Shown here piece after piece: positions 9,985-18,890 of a DNA stretch of 64,000 nucleotides. The translations under genes were made by a program, and so were the position numbers. Position 1 is the first letter of the stretch. Every line of letters begins with the position of its first letter. Below the pieces are notes generated by a model. That model was not told the origin of the DNA, made no database searches, and saw only the letters and a list, made by a program, of their open reading frames with translations. This DNA is from Prorocentrum cordatum (taxonomy: Eukaryota; Sar; Dinophyceae; Prorocentrales; Prorocentraceae): assembly GCA_963575745.1 (NCBI GenBank), contig CAUYUJ010016066.1:28501-92500 (forward strand), in the 5' to 3' direction.

Positions 9985-10160
9985 TCAAGGGAGGAAAAAC
10001 CACCTGGACCGGACAATCGGCGTTTACCAAACGGCCCTGGGCGTTTACTAAACAGCCCTGCCCTGTCGGTTCGAGTCCTTCTTGGGGTGCGTTTACTAAA
10101 CGGTTTCGCGTGTCGGGGTGGTTATTCTGGGGGTGGCTTTTCCGACCTCTACAATGGAGA
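9985..10160 (+). repeat. Dispersed repeat family I, copy 1
   Basis: It contains GGACCGGACAATCGGCGTTT, AAACGGCCCTGGGCGTTTAC, CCCTGCCCTGTCGGTTC and TTTACTAAACGGTTTCGCGT. A relative at 12090-12345 repeats the last block twice. Confidence 0.65.
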
Positions 10161-10324
10161 GGAAGGATCTTTCCAACGATTTTCCAGATGTCTAGAACAT
10201 GCTTTGAATATGTATTAAACATGTACAACACATAGTTTAAACAGTGCCCAAACATTCTAAACACATGTTTAATTCAATGATAGGACTGTTAGGGTGTCCA
10301 TTGTCGTGACATCCACAAGGGGCA

Positions 10325-10468
10325 GGGGGAGGGGGGAAGGCTTCTCAGAAGCACCCCTGCTTCTTAGAAGCCGCGGGCCTTCTCTGTACATGGAAGGCCG
10401 GCGCCTTCTAAAAAGCAGCCTCCTTCTAAGAAGCCTTCCCCCCTCCCCTACCCCCTTTGTGCGCGCCG
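10325..10468. repeat. Foldback element family J, copy 1
   Basis: GGGGGGAAGGCTTCTCAGAA and TTCTAAGAAGCCTTCCCCCC are inverted ends. Two further CTTCTTAGAAG / CTTCTAAAAAG palindromes lie inside. The 3' flank CCCCCTTTGTGCGCGCCGCC is shared with the copy at 12405-12541. Confidence 0.75.
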
Positions 10469-10496
10469 CCAAGCGGGGCTGCTCAGCTGGGAAAAA

Positions 10497-10650
10497 GGTA
10501 CCCATACCGCCAGCATTACCTCGTCTTCGCCTTTTTGGGGCCTCCTGAGAGGCCCTCGTCGCCACCGCTGGATTCGCCTTGAAATCCTGGCCAGAACGCA
10601 CCCCGGGAGAGGTAGTCTGTGGAGTAGAGGTATTGGTACTTTTGGTTTCT
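10497..10650. repeat. Foldback element family D, copy 1
   Basis: It starts AGGTACCCATACCGCCAGCA and ends near GGAGTAGAGGTATTGGTACT; the ends are inverted relatives. The interior GAGGCCCTCGTCGCCACCGC and CCAGAACGCACCCCGGGAGA recurs in every family D copy (16850, 25162, 34296, 39700, 40770). Confidence 0.75.
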
Positions 10651-11394
10651 CCAGCTGCAGCACGAGCGCACAGTGAGGATGGGCAGCTTCCCAAGATTAC
10701 AGAATCACCGAGGACAGCATAATCCTTCACCCGAATCGCACAGTGGAGACGTGGCCTCACCGAGGTCCCCGTGTGTGCATCTAGGGATTGTAATTCTGGG
10801 CGGTTGCTGGCACTGATGCATCTGCAGAAGAGACCCCTATCCCTAATGTTTCTGCCCCTCCTGAATTAGGTCGCCTCCCAAAGTGTTGAGGGTGTTTTTG
10901 TTTAAGCCTGACCGACTACCCTCACATCCTTGCTCCTTCGGCCCATCCTTGCATCCTTCGGCGCATCCTTGCCCCTTCGACCCAACCCTGCCCTGTTCGA
11001 GCAACGTCAACATGGCCTTCTGAGGCCCTTGCTTCCTCACCGCGCATCCCTGTTATGCGCTCTGACTGTACACTGCCCTGGAAAGGACATGCACCTGTGG
11101 TTGTGTTCGTCGCCTTCGGCTTTGCGTCTTCCTTGGCCCGCGGGTGCCGCTTTCGGGCCCCAGGGCCGTCAGAAACGGACCCAGGATGAAAATCATTCCC
11201 GTGGAAGTCCCCGGGCGATTACTATTCGACAAGACCTGCAACAGTTGCACTACTTTTCCAGGGGGGTGTAGGACAGTGACAGGTCGTCCCGGAGCGTCCC
11301 AGAGCGCTCTCAGAGCGTTTTCTGTCGGAACCCTCCGGAGCAGCCGCGGCGCCCGATGCATCCCAGAGAGCCTCTCAGATCTCAGAGGCCCCGG

Positions 11395-11640
11395 CTTTGC
11401 ATCCGGGTCCGATGGGTTGTCCCGCTCTTGTCGGGGCTCAGGAGGCAGGGGTCAGTGCAAACGGGGGCCAGTCGGAGCGCCGGATCGTGCAGGATCCTGC
11501 AGGGCCAGGGTTGCATGAACCCGGTTTTAGGTGCAGGATCCTGCAGGATCCTGCAAGATTCTTGCAGGATCCTGCAAGCCCTGACTGACTGGGGGCCAGA
11601 TTCACCCGGGTCCGTAGATCCCTGATCTTGGCTTCGCCCC
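11395..11640. repeat. GCAGGATCCTGC palindrome cluster (family N, copy 1)
   Basis: GCAGGATCCTGC and its half-sites recur about five times between 11488 and 11577. They are flanked by GGTCAGTGCAAACGGGGGCC and CTGACTGACTGGGGGCCAGA. A second copy at 36110-36845 has the same flanks but is split by a long (GAT)n tract. Confidence 0.75.
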
Positions 11641-11789
11641 AGGCGATGGCACGGCCGCTCAGCGCGAGGATCGGGGGCGACCAAGAGGGGGGGGAAATGA
11701 CCAGGGTCGTGGTGGATATCATGGCAGGGGCCGTGATATTTTCGGCAGCAAATCATGGGAACCAGGTAAACCGTAGACTCTCTTAACTC

Positions 11790-11960
11790 TGTCTTTAGCG
11801 TCAGTTAGCGTCGACTGGCGTCTGGCAGTCGATGCGGTAGCGCCGATTTAGCGTGGGCTAGCGTCGATTAGCGTCGACTTAGCGTCGATCAGCGTCGGGT
11901 TAGAGTCGACCAGCGCCGATCCGCAAGTGCGGACAAGATGGTACGGGAGGCTCACACGAG
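11790..11960 (+). repeat. TAGCGTCGAT minisatellite (family K, copy 1)
   Basis: Imperfect repeats of TTAGCGTCGA-like decamers end in GATCCGCAAGTGCGGACAAG and ATGGTACGGGAGGCTC. Related copies sit at 21335-21465 (inside a short intron) and 35610-35745. Confidence 0.7.
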
Positions 11961-12089
11961 CCGCCACCGCACACGATCTTCGCCAGCTTTCACGGCGCCT
12001 CTCATCTCAATGGGCCTCCTGGGCTCCCCCCCCTCGCCGGCGCACATGCCTCGGGCCACGATTTGCGACCCCCTTCTTGCAGGGGTGTG

Positions 12090-12345
12090 AAAAACCATCC
12101 GGACCAGACAAGTGGCGTTTCCGAAACGGCCCCAGGCGTTTAACTACTACAAAGCCCTGCCCTGTCTGTTGGATTCCTCCTGTGGGCTGCGTTTCCTAAA
12201 CGGCTTCGCGCGTCGGGCTGATCGTTATGGGGGTGAATTGTCTGCCCTCTGCTCTTTGGCGATTCCTCCTGTGGGCTGCGTTTACTAAAAGGCTTCGCGT
12301 GTCGGGCCGATCGTTATGGGGGGTGAATTGTCTGCCCTCTGCTCT
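12090..12345 (+). repeat. Dispersed repeat family I, copy 2 (partly duplicated)
   Basis: GATTCCTCCTGTGGGCTGCG, TAAACGGCTTCGCGCGTCGG and TGATCGTTATGGGGGTGAAT occur twice in a row, about 107 bp apart. The 5' part matches 9985-10160. Confidence 0.7.
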
Positions 12346-12404
12346 TAAGGCGCCCCCGTCCTGGACGGCCCCGAGAGGAGTCAGCCACGCGCAGAGGGGG
12401 GTGG

Positions 12405-12541
12405 CAGGAGGGGGGAGGGCTTCTTAGAAGCACCCTTGCTTCTTAGAAGGCGCGGTAGGTGTAAGGCCAGCGCCTTCTAAGAAGCAGCCTCCTTCTAAGA
12501 AGCCCTCCCCACTCCCTCCACCCCCTTGTGCGCGCCGCCCA
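12405..12541. repeat. Foldback element family J, copy 2, abutting an exon
   Basis: Inverted ends GGGGGGAGGGCTTCTTAGAA and TTCTTAGAAGG / CCTTCTAAGAAGCCCTCCCC. Its 3' flank GTGCGCGCCGCCCAAG runs straight into the M14 exon at 12544, so the element tail apparently supplies the splice acceptor. Confidence 0.75.
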
Positions 12542-12543
12542 AG

Positions 12544-12732
12544 GAGTTCGCCCAGCACATGAGCGCGCTCCGCTGCGGCGCCGAGCCCTGCGACGTGCCC
12601 GTCGTCCTCGTCGGGGCGCTCGACGAGCGCGGCGGCGCGGCCTCGGCCGGGCCCCTGCCGCGGCCGCAGAACGAGCCCGCGGAGGTGGCGGCCGTCGGCC
12701 TGGTGCACGGGGACGAGAAGATGGGCGTCCAG
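12544..12732 (+). CDS. M14 carboxypeptidase exon with zinc-binding HxxE
   Basis: Sixty-three codons in phase 0, bounded by CCCAAG|GAG and GTCCAG|GTCCCG (GT donor). It ends with AAVGLVHGDEKMGVQ; His-Gly-Asp-Glu is the HxxE that supplies two of the three zinc ligands in M14 metallocarboxypeptidases (H69 and E72 in bovine carboxypeptidase A numbering). The preceding strand EVAAVGLVHGDE matches the family pattern of a hydrophobic strand before the motif. A Gly/Ala/Pro-rich insert (ERGGAASAGPLPRPQNEP) precedes it. Splicing to 16513 continues naturally into an Ala/Leu-rich helix. Confidence 0.85.
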
Positions 12733-13637
12733 GTCCCGAGGGAGCGAGAGAGGGAGGGGAGGAAGGGAGAGAGAGAGGACAGAAGAAGAAAGAGAGAGAG
12801 AGAGAGAAAGCGAACGCACATACAACAATTCTCAACGCTTCGCGTACCCCCACCAGTTCTCTCGCTACACTGCCTGCCTTACGGTACCGGGACCTCGGGT
12901 TCGGCAATTGTGGCTCTGTGCGCTCGGTGGCCGACGTTTTCCTGCATGGACTTCGCTTTCCACAAGCGTTGCAGGTTTTACTGCCGTTTGCAGTCTTGTC
13001 GGTGATTAGGTTGCCCCTCTTCACTCTTGGGCCGACACGATGTTTTGACATTTCTGTCGCCTACTTCACGGATGTCGTCTGTCGGTGCTGTTTGCCTGAC
13101 TCACATCGAGCGATCGACCTCTGCGTGTTTCTGGTCGCGCCGCCGCGCCGTCTTGGCTGCGCATATTTGCTGGTCGACACCGGGATTTCCAACGTCACCG
13201 GGTTTGGGAGTATCGGTTTTGGCTCTCCTTCTGAGTGGCTGCCCGCTCGCTTGCTTCGCTTGCCTTTTGTGTTCCTGCTTCCTGGTCGCGGCCCGACTAG
13301 TGTCCAGACGGCATTCGACCCGCCTCGCGAGCCTGTTGACCGAAAATACCCTCACCAATGCGCCTCGCTCTGCCCCGCTCCGCGGCGGACGTTGTTCACC
13401 TTGCTGCTCTTCCTTCGCTGCGGCGCGGCCCGCCCCAGCTTGCTCGGCGTTCGACTCGTCTTCGCGCGCCCGCGTGCCAAAAAGTACCCCCACCACCCTA
13501 CGCAGGAACGATGCCCAGGGGAGCCTGTTGGGGCCCTCTCCGGGCCCACCTTTGGGCCCCCCTGGGGCTCGTCTGAAGGGGCTTCTTGGGGGGGGCACCT
13601 GGGAGGCTCAGGCCCTCAAGAGCGTCCACGTGTCGAG

Positions 13638-13735
13638 GGAGAGCGAGAAAGAGAGAGAGAGAGAGAAAAATAGAGAGAGAGAGAGAGAGAGAACAAAAAA
13701 AAAATAGAAAGAGAAAGAGAAAGAAAGGAGACAGC
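13638..13735 (+). repeat. (GA)n / A-rich tract
   Basis: Imperfect GAGAGA runs with A-rich interruptions lie inside the long intron between the exons at 12544 and 16513. A similar shorter GA-rich run lies at 12742-12815. Confidence 0.85.
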
Positions 13736-14004
13736 AAAACTGCCCCAACGCCGACCCCAAACACGAAGGCAACCACACCAAACAAATGCCAGCTGGGGCC
13801 TCAGATGTCGCAATACTGTATTTCTGTCCAGACAAGAACCCCGGATGCTACATAATTGTGAAGGCTTCACGGCCGGTGCCGCCGACCCTGAAGGACATCG
13901 ACGACAACCAGGAGGGGGAGGAGGAGGAGGATGAGAAAGAAGAGCAGGAGGCAGTGATACTGATGCTACATAATTTTGTAGTTCGTTTGCAGAAGGCTGC
14001 ATGG

Positions 14005-14165
14005 ACATAAACTTTCGGAGCTCCACGCGGACGTCTCGGATTGGCACTGGGCCCCCCATGGTGGCGCCTCCGGCGCCGCGCCTGGCGCGTCCCCGCGCCA
14101 GTTAGGGAGGGGGGTTCAGCACCGATCCAGGACATCTGCTCGGGGCTCCGAACGTTTCCTCTTGT
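14005..14165. repeat. Foldback element family B, copy
   Basis: The arms CATAAACTTTCGGAGCTCCA and GGGGCTCCGAACGTTTCC are inverted relatives. The core is GGGCCCCCCATGGTGGCGCC and GGCGCCGCGCCTGGCGCG. A right-arm fragment of the same family follows at about 14245-14315. Confidence 0.75.
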
Positions 14166-14364
14166 GCAAGCTTGTCATCCTCGGAGACAGGGCATCGGCT
14201 TCGGCAGAGGGAGGGAGATGCGGGGACACCACCGATTCTCAAGCTCCGCGGCGCCTGGGAGGGGGGTCCAGCGCCGATCCGAGAAATCCCCGCGGATCCT
14301 TTCAGCCTGTGCAGGTTTTGTGGCACCGCCCGAACATACAGAGGATACCAGACGACAGAAGGCC

Positions 14365-14505
14365 TTCCACAGAAAGCCCAACCCTGAGACCCCAGGACGT
14401 CCATTAGTTCGCGGTGTGGGAACGTCACGCTCCCTGTAGCAAAGCCATCGAAACCCAAGAAACCCAGTGCACCCTGGAGGCGAGCACTTGGCATGGGCCT
14501 TCTCT
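14365..14505 (-). repeat. Dispersed repeat family A, copy 3 (inverted)
   Basis: On the minus strand it reads like the copy at 230-372: CTCCAGGGTGCACTGGGTTT, GGGAACGTGACGTTCC-like block, and GGACGTCCTGGGGTCTCAGG. Confidence 0.65.
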
Positions 14506-15529
14506 GTACTTATACGACGTGCGCAAAACAATTCTTAGACTTACTGACTGTAAGATTAGACTTGATATTTATAAGCGGGTGGGCCCCACAAAAGGGCGAC
14601 GCGCCCACCCAGAAATCGCAGAGTGTGCGCTTCGTGGCGGACGCCTGCTGGCCAGGCCGCTCGGGGGGCGGCGCACTGCGAGCTGCGCGAACCGCAGGGG
14701 GGGGGGGCGCTCCACGGAGGTCCTCGCCCTCGAGGGGGTCGAAGGCATGTTGTCACCTCCTCCCCGCCGCGGAAGGGCGGCGGAAGGGCGGCGGAAGGGC
14801 GGCGGAAATACACCGAGGCCGCCTCCGCCGACGGAAGGCGACCAGAGGGCGGCGGAAGGTCGGCGGAGGCAGAGGATGCGCCCCAAAGAGTTGAAGACGG
14901 TGTTTGGGGCTCAGGGTTGTTGGACGCGGCCATCTGGTCGTGTCGGCGGTGCGCCTCTCACGCCAGCACGTCGTCGAAGCGAGGGGGCCGAGCGGTCGTT
15001 GACTGTCCTTCGGCGCGTGGCTGAAGGGAGGTTCCGCGGTGCGAATTGTTGCTGCGTTGCTGTTGCTGGTTTAATCTCGTAACTACAGAATACCATGTGT
15101 TGATTCCCCCCCTTCGGTGCACCTTGTTTTTGTTCAATGAATTTGCGCCTCCCGGGGTTCGCACACTGTTTCTCAACTAGGGGAAGTCTTCCTCCTCAGA
15201 TTGTGCCCCTGGCCCTCGGCTTACAAAAACAACGGCTCTCGCCAGTTTCTTCCTCACATCGTTTTTTCAACATCTCGCTCTCAAGCGGGTATTCCTTTGC
15301 AGGAATCGTTCTCTTGTGTGGGACTTCTCCCAATTTATTGAAACGCCGCGCCCTCGACGCTCATGAACTGCGCTCTCGCTTTGTGTGGCTTTTCTCATGA
15401 TTTACTTGGGAATCGCGCTGTCGCTCGAGACCTCCTTGCGATTCGTACAGGACTCACGCTTCAGCAACCCGCTTGCCCGACCTGGCCGCCTGGGCCCGCC
15501 TTCCAGACCCGCCCGTTAGGGTTTACCCG

Positions 15530-15725
15530 CCCGATCAGCCCGTGGCCCCCAAGAGGCCCCAAGAGGCCCCCAAGAAGCCCCAAAGAGGCTCCAAGAGGCC
15601 CCAAGACGGCACCAAAAAGGCTTCACAACTCTTTCTAAGAGGCCCCCGAAGACATGCCGAGGAGGTCCCATGACGACTTCAAGAAGCAGTCCAGGGTGCT
15701 CAGAGGAGACCACAAGAAGCTCGCT
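15530..15725 (-). repeat. CCAAGAGGCCC minisatellite (family M)
   Basis: Repeats of about 10-18 bp built on GGCCCCAAGAGGCC. The opposite orientation (GGGCCCTCTTGG) forms larger arrays at 20115-20960 and 49660-49885. Confidence 0.75.
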
Positions 15726-15825
15726 AGAACTTAAGCGCGCACGGCACGCGAGCAGATAAGAGCGAGCAGTCTTAAAATGATTGTTGTTTCGTTGTGGTTG
15801 TTGTTGTCGTCGTCCTCGTCCGCGA

Positions 15826-15892
15826 CCCGCCCGCGACCCATCCTGTGACCCACCCCGCGACCCTCCCGCGACCCACCAGCGACCCACCTACA
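15826..15892 (+). repeat. CGACCCACC short tandem repeat
   Basis: About seven imperfect copies of a 9-11 bp CGCGACCCACC unit lie in the long intron upstream of 16513. Confidence 0.75.
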
Positions 15893-15909
15893 TTGGTTGG
15901 CCGAGAATT

Positions 15910-16015
15910 CGGCGCCTGCGGCGGGCTCGTTGCGCAATGTGCGAAGAAGGCGGCGCCTGCGGCGGGCTCGTTGCGCAATGTGCGAAGAAGGCGGCGCCTG
16001 CGGCGGGCTTCTTCA
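15910..16015 (+). repeat. ~41-bp tandem duplication
   Basis: GGCGCCTGCGGCGGGCTCGT followed by TGCGCAATGTGCGAAGAA occurs twice without change, and a third partial unit follows at the right end. The identity suggests a recent event. Confidence 0.85.
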
Positions 16016-16084
16016 GAGCCTCGCAGACCAGCGATGACCCGGCCGCCCCCTCACTCTTATCCGAAATTGCGGAGGGCTACATAC

Positions 16085-16432
16085 AGTCAACCCGCATGGT
16101 AAGGATGCGCAACGTCCCGAGGTTACCCTTGCATCCTTCCTCTCCGGCCCCTCCTTGGCCGCTTTCGCTGGCCGCGCCCCGCTCGCAAAGTGTCGACATG
16201 GCATTCTAAGGCCCTTGCATCCTTGCCGCGCGTCCTTCTTGCACGGGTTGACTCTACTAGTGTGCTCTCACAGTCAACCCGTCTCATAAGGACGCGCGAC
16301 AAGGGTGCATGGGCCTTGGAAGACCAGCTCGGAGCTTCCCGGGCGGGGCGCGGCCAACAAAAGAGCGGCCAGGCATGGACCGAGGAGGCGAGGATGCAGA
16401 GGGTACCCTTTGGAAGGCGGCCCGCCCTTGCC
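16085..16432. repeat. Foldback element family F, two adjacent copies
   Basis: Copy 2 (16085-16262) and copy 3 (16266-16432) lie head to head: GTCAACCCGCATGGTAAGGA opens the first and CAGTCAACCCGTCTCATAAG opens the second, whose interior reads as the reverse complement of family F. A (GAG)n tract follows at 16440-16484. Confidence 0.75.
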
Positions 16433-16512
16433 CCGCGGGTCGAGGAGGAGGAGGAGGAGGAGGAGGAGGAGGAGGAGGAGACTGCCTGTGGCCCACTCGT
16501 TCTCCCCCCGAG

Positions 16513-16664
16513 GTCCTCGCGGAGGCCGCCCGGCTGCTCGCCTTCGCGGGCGCGGAGCCCAGCAGCGTGGCGCTGCTCCGCGAGAGGCTGCTCGGCGGCG
16601 CGGGCGCCGGGGCCGCGCCGCAGGGCGCCCGGCCGGCGGCCTCGGCCCTCGTGGAGCTCGGGGG
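16513..16664 (+). CDS. M14 carboxypeptidase exon (helix after HxxE)
   Basis: It begins after CCCGAG with GTC CTC GCG and encodes VLAEAARLLAFAGAEPSSV then ALLRERLL and an Ala/Gly-rich stretch ending ALVELG. This fits the long helix after HGDE in M14 enzymes. AGGTCC occurs at both edges of the upstream intron (12731 and 16511), as expected of a target-site duplication. The 3' boundary is inferred as a GC donor (GGGGG|GCGCTG). A 9-bp CGGGGGGCG is shared with the start of the next exon, so the exact cut could shift within it. Confidence 0.75.
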
Positions 16665-16675
16665 GCGCTGTTGGT

Positions 16676-16818
16676 CTCGGCATCGCTCGGACGTGTGCGT
16701 TGTTTCCTCGGCGAGGACCATCGAGGAGCATCCTCGATCATTTGGCAAAACAAAAAAAAACACGCACGAAACCGAAAAAAACACAGGGAATGGACGTCCG
16801 AGCGATGGCCAGTGGTTG
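16676..16818. repeat. Foldback element family E, copy 2
   Basis: Bounded by CATCGCTCGGACGTGTGCGT and GGACGTCCGAGCGATGGCCA (inverted). The interior is nearly identical to the copy at 9009-9138. It starts about 12 bp after the exon end. Confidence 0.85.
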
Positions 16819-16849
16819 GTCCATGGGCGAGGGCAGCACGACGAGGAAA

Positions 16850-17010
16850 AGGCGCGGATGCTGCCACCCTTCCCTCGTGTTCCCTTGCCTCGTGGGCCTC
16901 CCGGCAGGCCCTCGTCGCCACCGCCGGCTTCGCCTCGAGGCCCCAGGCAGAACGCACCCCGGGAGAGGTCTGGGGAGTAGCGGGGTATCGGTACCCTGTG
17001 GTTTTCCCAG
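16850..17010. repeat. Foldback element family D, copy 2
   Basis: The interior GGCAGGCCCTCGTCGCCACC and GCAGAACGCACCCCGGGAGA and the right end GGAGTAGCGGGGTATCGGTA match the family. The left end is altered. Confidence 0.7.
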
Positions 17011-17011
17011 T

Positions 17012-17135
17012 TTTCGAGCCATGACATGACACGACGGAAGGTTGTTCGCTACGTTCAGCCTCTGGGCCCTTTACTGGGCCCCGAACACTGGTCCCAGGGA
17101 ATGGATCTAGACCTCTGGGGGCCGACGTCATGAGA
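17012..17135 (-). repeat. Dispersed element family C, copy (inverted, diverged)
   Basis: CCATGACATGACACGACGGA at the left and AGACCTCTGGGGGCCGACGT at the right are the reverse complement of family C ends. Confidence 0.65.
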
Positions 17136-17286
17136 CAAAGTATCTTGGCGCCTTCGCGAAGGACCCAACCAGATGCAGCTGAGAGGGAGGAGGGCATCGT
17201 GAGGCAGGTGGGAGGGAGCCGCGGGTCTGGCAACAGGATTTTGGCGTGGATGGAGGGAAAGCGGACATTGGCGAGCGTGGAGGGAG

Positions 17287-17415
17287 AGGGGGAGGAGGAG
17301 GAGGAGGAGGAGGAGGAGGAGGAGGAGGAGGAGGAGGACGAGGAGGAGGAGGAGGAGGAGGAGGGGGAAGAGGAGGAGGAGGAGGAGGAGGAGGATGATA
17401 GGGGAGGAGGAGGAG
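17287..17415 (+). repeat. (GAG)n tract
   Basis: Nearly pure GAGGAGGAG with a few GAC and GGG interruptions, about 190 bp upstream of the SL relic. The poly-Glu and poly-Ser frames are artefacts. Confidence 0.9.
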
Positions 17416-17602
17416 GTTGGCGTGGCGCCGACCCAAGAAATTCATGCGGACCTCCGAACGCATATGAGTAATTATGCACGTGTCGTTGGTCAACTAAGCG
17501 GAAGGGGTCCTGAGGGAAATTGGTCCTGAATTTGATCACGGAACCTTTCTTACCAGCTTCTCCAAGACGGGGCAGGAAGTACATGTACATGAATTCGCGT
17601 AG

Positions 17603-17624
17603 TCCGTAGCCATTTTGGCTCAAG
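17603..17624 (+). other. Exact spliced-leader relic
   Basis: All 22 bases of the dinoflagellate SL are present (TCCGTAGCC at the 5' end, TTTTGGCTCAAG at the 3' end). A 42-bp leader separates it from the ATG of an intronless gene. In an SL RNA gene the exon is followed by a GT donor and an intron with an Sm site. Here the next bases lead directly into a coding frame, so this is an SL retroposed with its mRNA. Confidence 0.9.
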
Positions 17625-17666
17625 GTCTGCGTGAATGTCTCCAGATCAGCACATCCTCGAAACGAG

Positions 17667-18473
17667 ATGGCATCTGACACCATACAGGACTGCTTCGAGC
17701 GGCAGAGGGACGAGCTAATCGCCCTGAACGCCATGTACCCGGATCATTTCGTGGAGGAGGACATTGAGGGTGCTGTAGCCTTTCAAGTGCTTGCGGATGG
17801 CGCATTCCTGCGAGTCTCATTGCCAGCTCGCTACCCTCTCGTGCATCCGCACCTCCTGCTCTCATGTCCGGGTGGCAGCGCAACCGCGGTGGCAGCAGCG
17901 AAGAGCGAGTTGGAGCGCATGGCATGCGATGGCGTCGCCGCCGAGATGGAGTGCTGCGCGCAGCTCGTAGAGCGCTTCCTCGAGTTGGCCGAGGTCCTGC
18001 TGGCCCCACCAGACCAAGCTACCGACAGCACCGCTGAAGACGAGCTCGCAGTCGCTGCGGAGGCCGAGGGCCCAGTGAAGGACGATAGCGACTTGGTTAT
18101 CCCACAGCACATCAAAGACTTGGTGACAAACGTGCACAACAACAAGTGCAAGGTGTTCGTTGGCCGTCCTGACGCGAACCCGAAGGGTCGAGGCGGGAAG
18201 CCGACTTCGGGCCATCCGAGATGGGGCTGGGGCAATCCGTTTTCGATGGGCGGCGGAGCCAGCCGCGGATCAGTGATCCGGCAGTACAGAAATTGGATCA
18301 TGGCTGCCGAGAGGGCCGATCTCAGGACGGAGGCGAGGCGGGAGCTGCAGGGCAAGACGCTGGGGTGCTTCTGCGTGCCATTGAGCTGCCACGGCCACGT
18401 GCTCGCCCTGATTGCGAACACAGAGAGCGACGAAGAGCTTTTCCGTTATTTTCCGGAGGGGCGAGGCAAGTAA
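17667..18473 (+). CDS. SL-tagged retrogene: RWD domain + DUF4326 protein
   Basis: A 268-codon intronless frame, intact to TAA. The ATG at 17667 (MASDTIQDCFERQRDEL) is the first after the SL; a GTG 36 bp upstream is unlikely to be used. Residues ~8-110 form an RWD domain: the start is QRDELIALNAMYPDHF-like and the family YPxxxP signature appears as RYPLVHP. RWD domains bind partners in GCN2, IMPACT and RING E3 ligases. An acidic linker (~115-145) follows. Residues ~155-250 are a DUF4326 domain: CKVFVGRP, WGWGNPF, R..VIRQYRNWI, then ELQGKTLGCFCVP and CHGHVLALIAN, with conserved Cys and His that suggest catalysis or metal binding. No signal peptide or membrane helix is seen. Function is unknown; a soluble regulatory or nucleotide-related enzyme is a guess. 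No introns and the SL indicate retroposition into the M14 gene intron. The lack of any stop suggests it is recent or under selection. Confidence 0.9.
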   Translation: MASDTIQDCFERQRDELIALNAMYPDHFVEEDIEGAVAFQVLADGAFLRVSLPARYPLVHPHLLLSCPGGSATAVAAAKSELERMACDGVAAEMECCAQLVERFLELAEVLLAPPDQATDSTAEDELAVAAEAEGPVKDDSDLVIPQHIKDLVTNVHNNKCKVFVGRPDANPKGRGGKPTSGHPRWGWGNPFSMGGGASRGSVIRQYRNWIMAAERADLRTEARRELQGKTLGCFCVPLSCHGHVLALIANTESDEELFRYFPEGRGK

Positions 18474-18682
18474 TCGTCAAACCATATCACATCCGAGTGT
18501 GTTCACCCATTGTTTTTCCTTCACTTTCTTGCTTCCATCACCGCCTCTGGATCGTCTAGCACAGCTCGGTGCACTTGCCCAGTCTGACTCGGCATAGGCC
18601 GCTCCCTCCGAGCCTCCTTGCCTGGATGTCGCACCGCCGATCGAGCTCGGCCGGCAACGGTACGACGGCCTGCACGGTGCGC

Positions 18683-18890
18683 TCTTCATAGGGGAACGAA
18701 GAATGACATGATCATACAAACTCGGAGGTCCGCGCGGATTTTTCGGATCCGCGCAAGACCCCCCTGCCTGGCGCACGGAGCACGCCAGGGGCGGCGCCGG
18801 AGGCGCCACCAGGGGGGTCCAGCGCGGATCCGAGAAATCCCCGCGGACTTCCGAGTTTTTATGTTTATGTCATTCTTCGTTCCCCTACTT
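18683..18890. repeat. Foldback element family B, best-preserved copy
   Basis: The left end TAGGGGAACGAAGAATGACA and the right end TGTCATTCTTCGTTCCCCTA are perfect inverted repeats. Inside them the arms ACTCGGAGGTCCGCGCGG and CCGCGGACTTCCGAGT pair again, and the core is a GGCGCC-rich palindrome. This copy defines the family boundaries: a ~205-bp MITE. Confidence 0.85.

Noticed and set aside
10040-10090. GGTTCGAGTCC resembling a tRNA B box
   Set aside because: The flanking bases do not form a T-stem, there is no A box at the proper distance, and the sequence belongs to dispersed family I.
17603-17624. SL RNA gene
   Set aside because: There is no GT donor plus intron with an Sm-like site after the leader. 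The sequence continues into a protein-coding frame. The same holds at 51386 and 2922.
17631-17666. GTG start upstream of the RWD-DUF4326 ATG
   Set aside because: Eukaryotic initiation at GTG is unlikely, and the ATG at 17667 is the first after the SL and starts a good RWD N-terminus.
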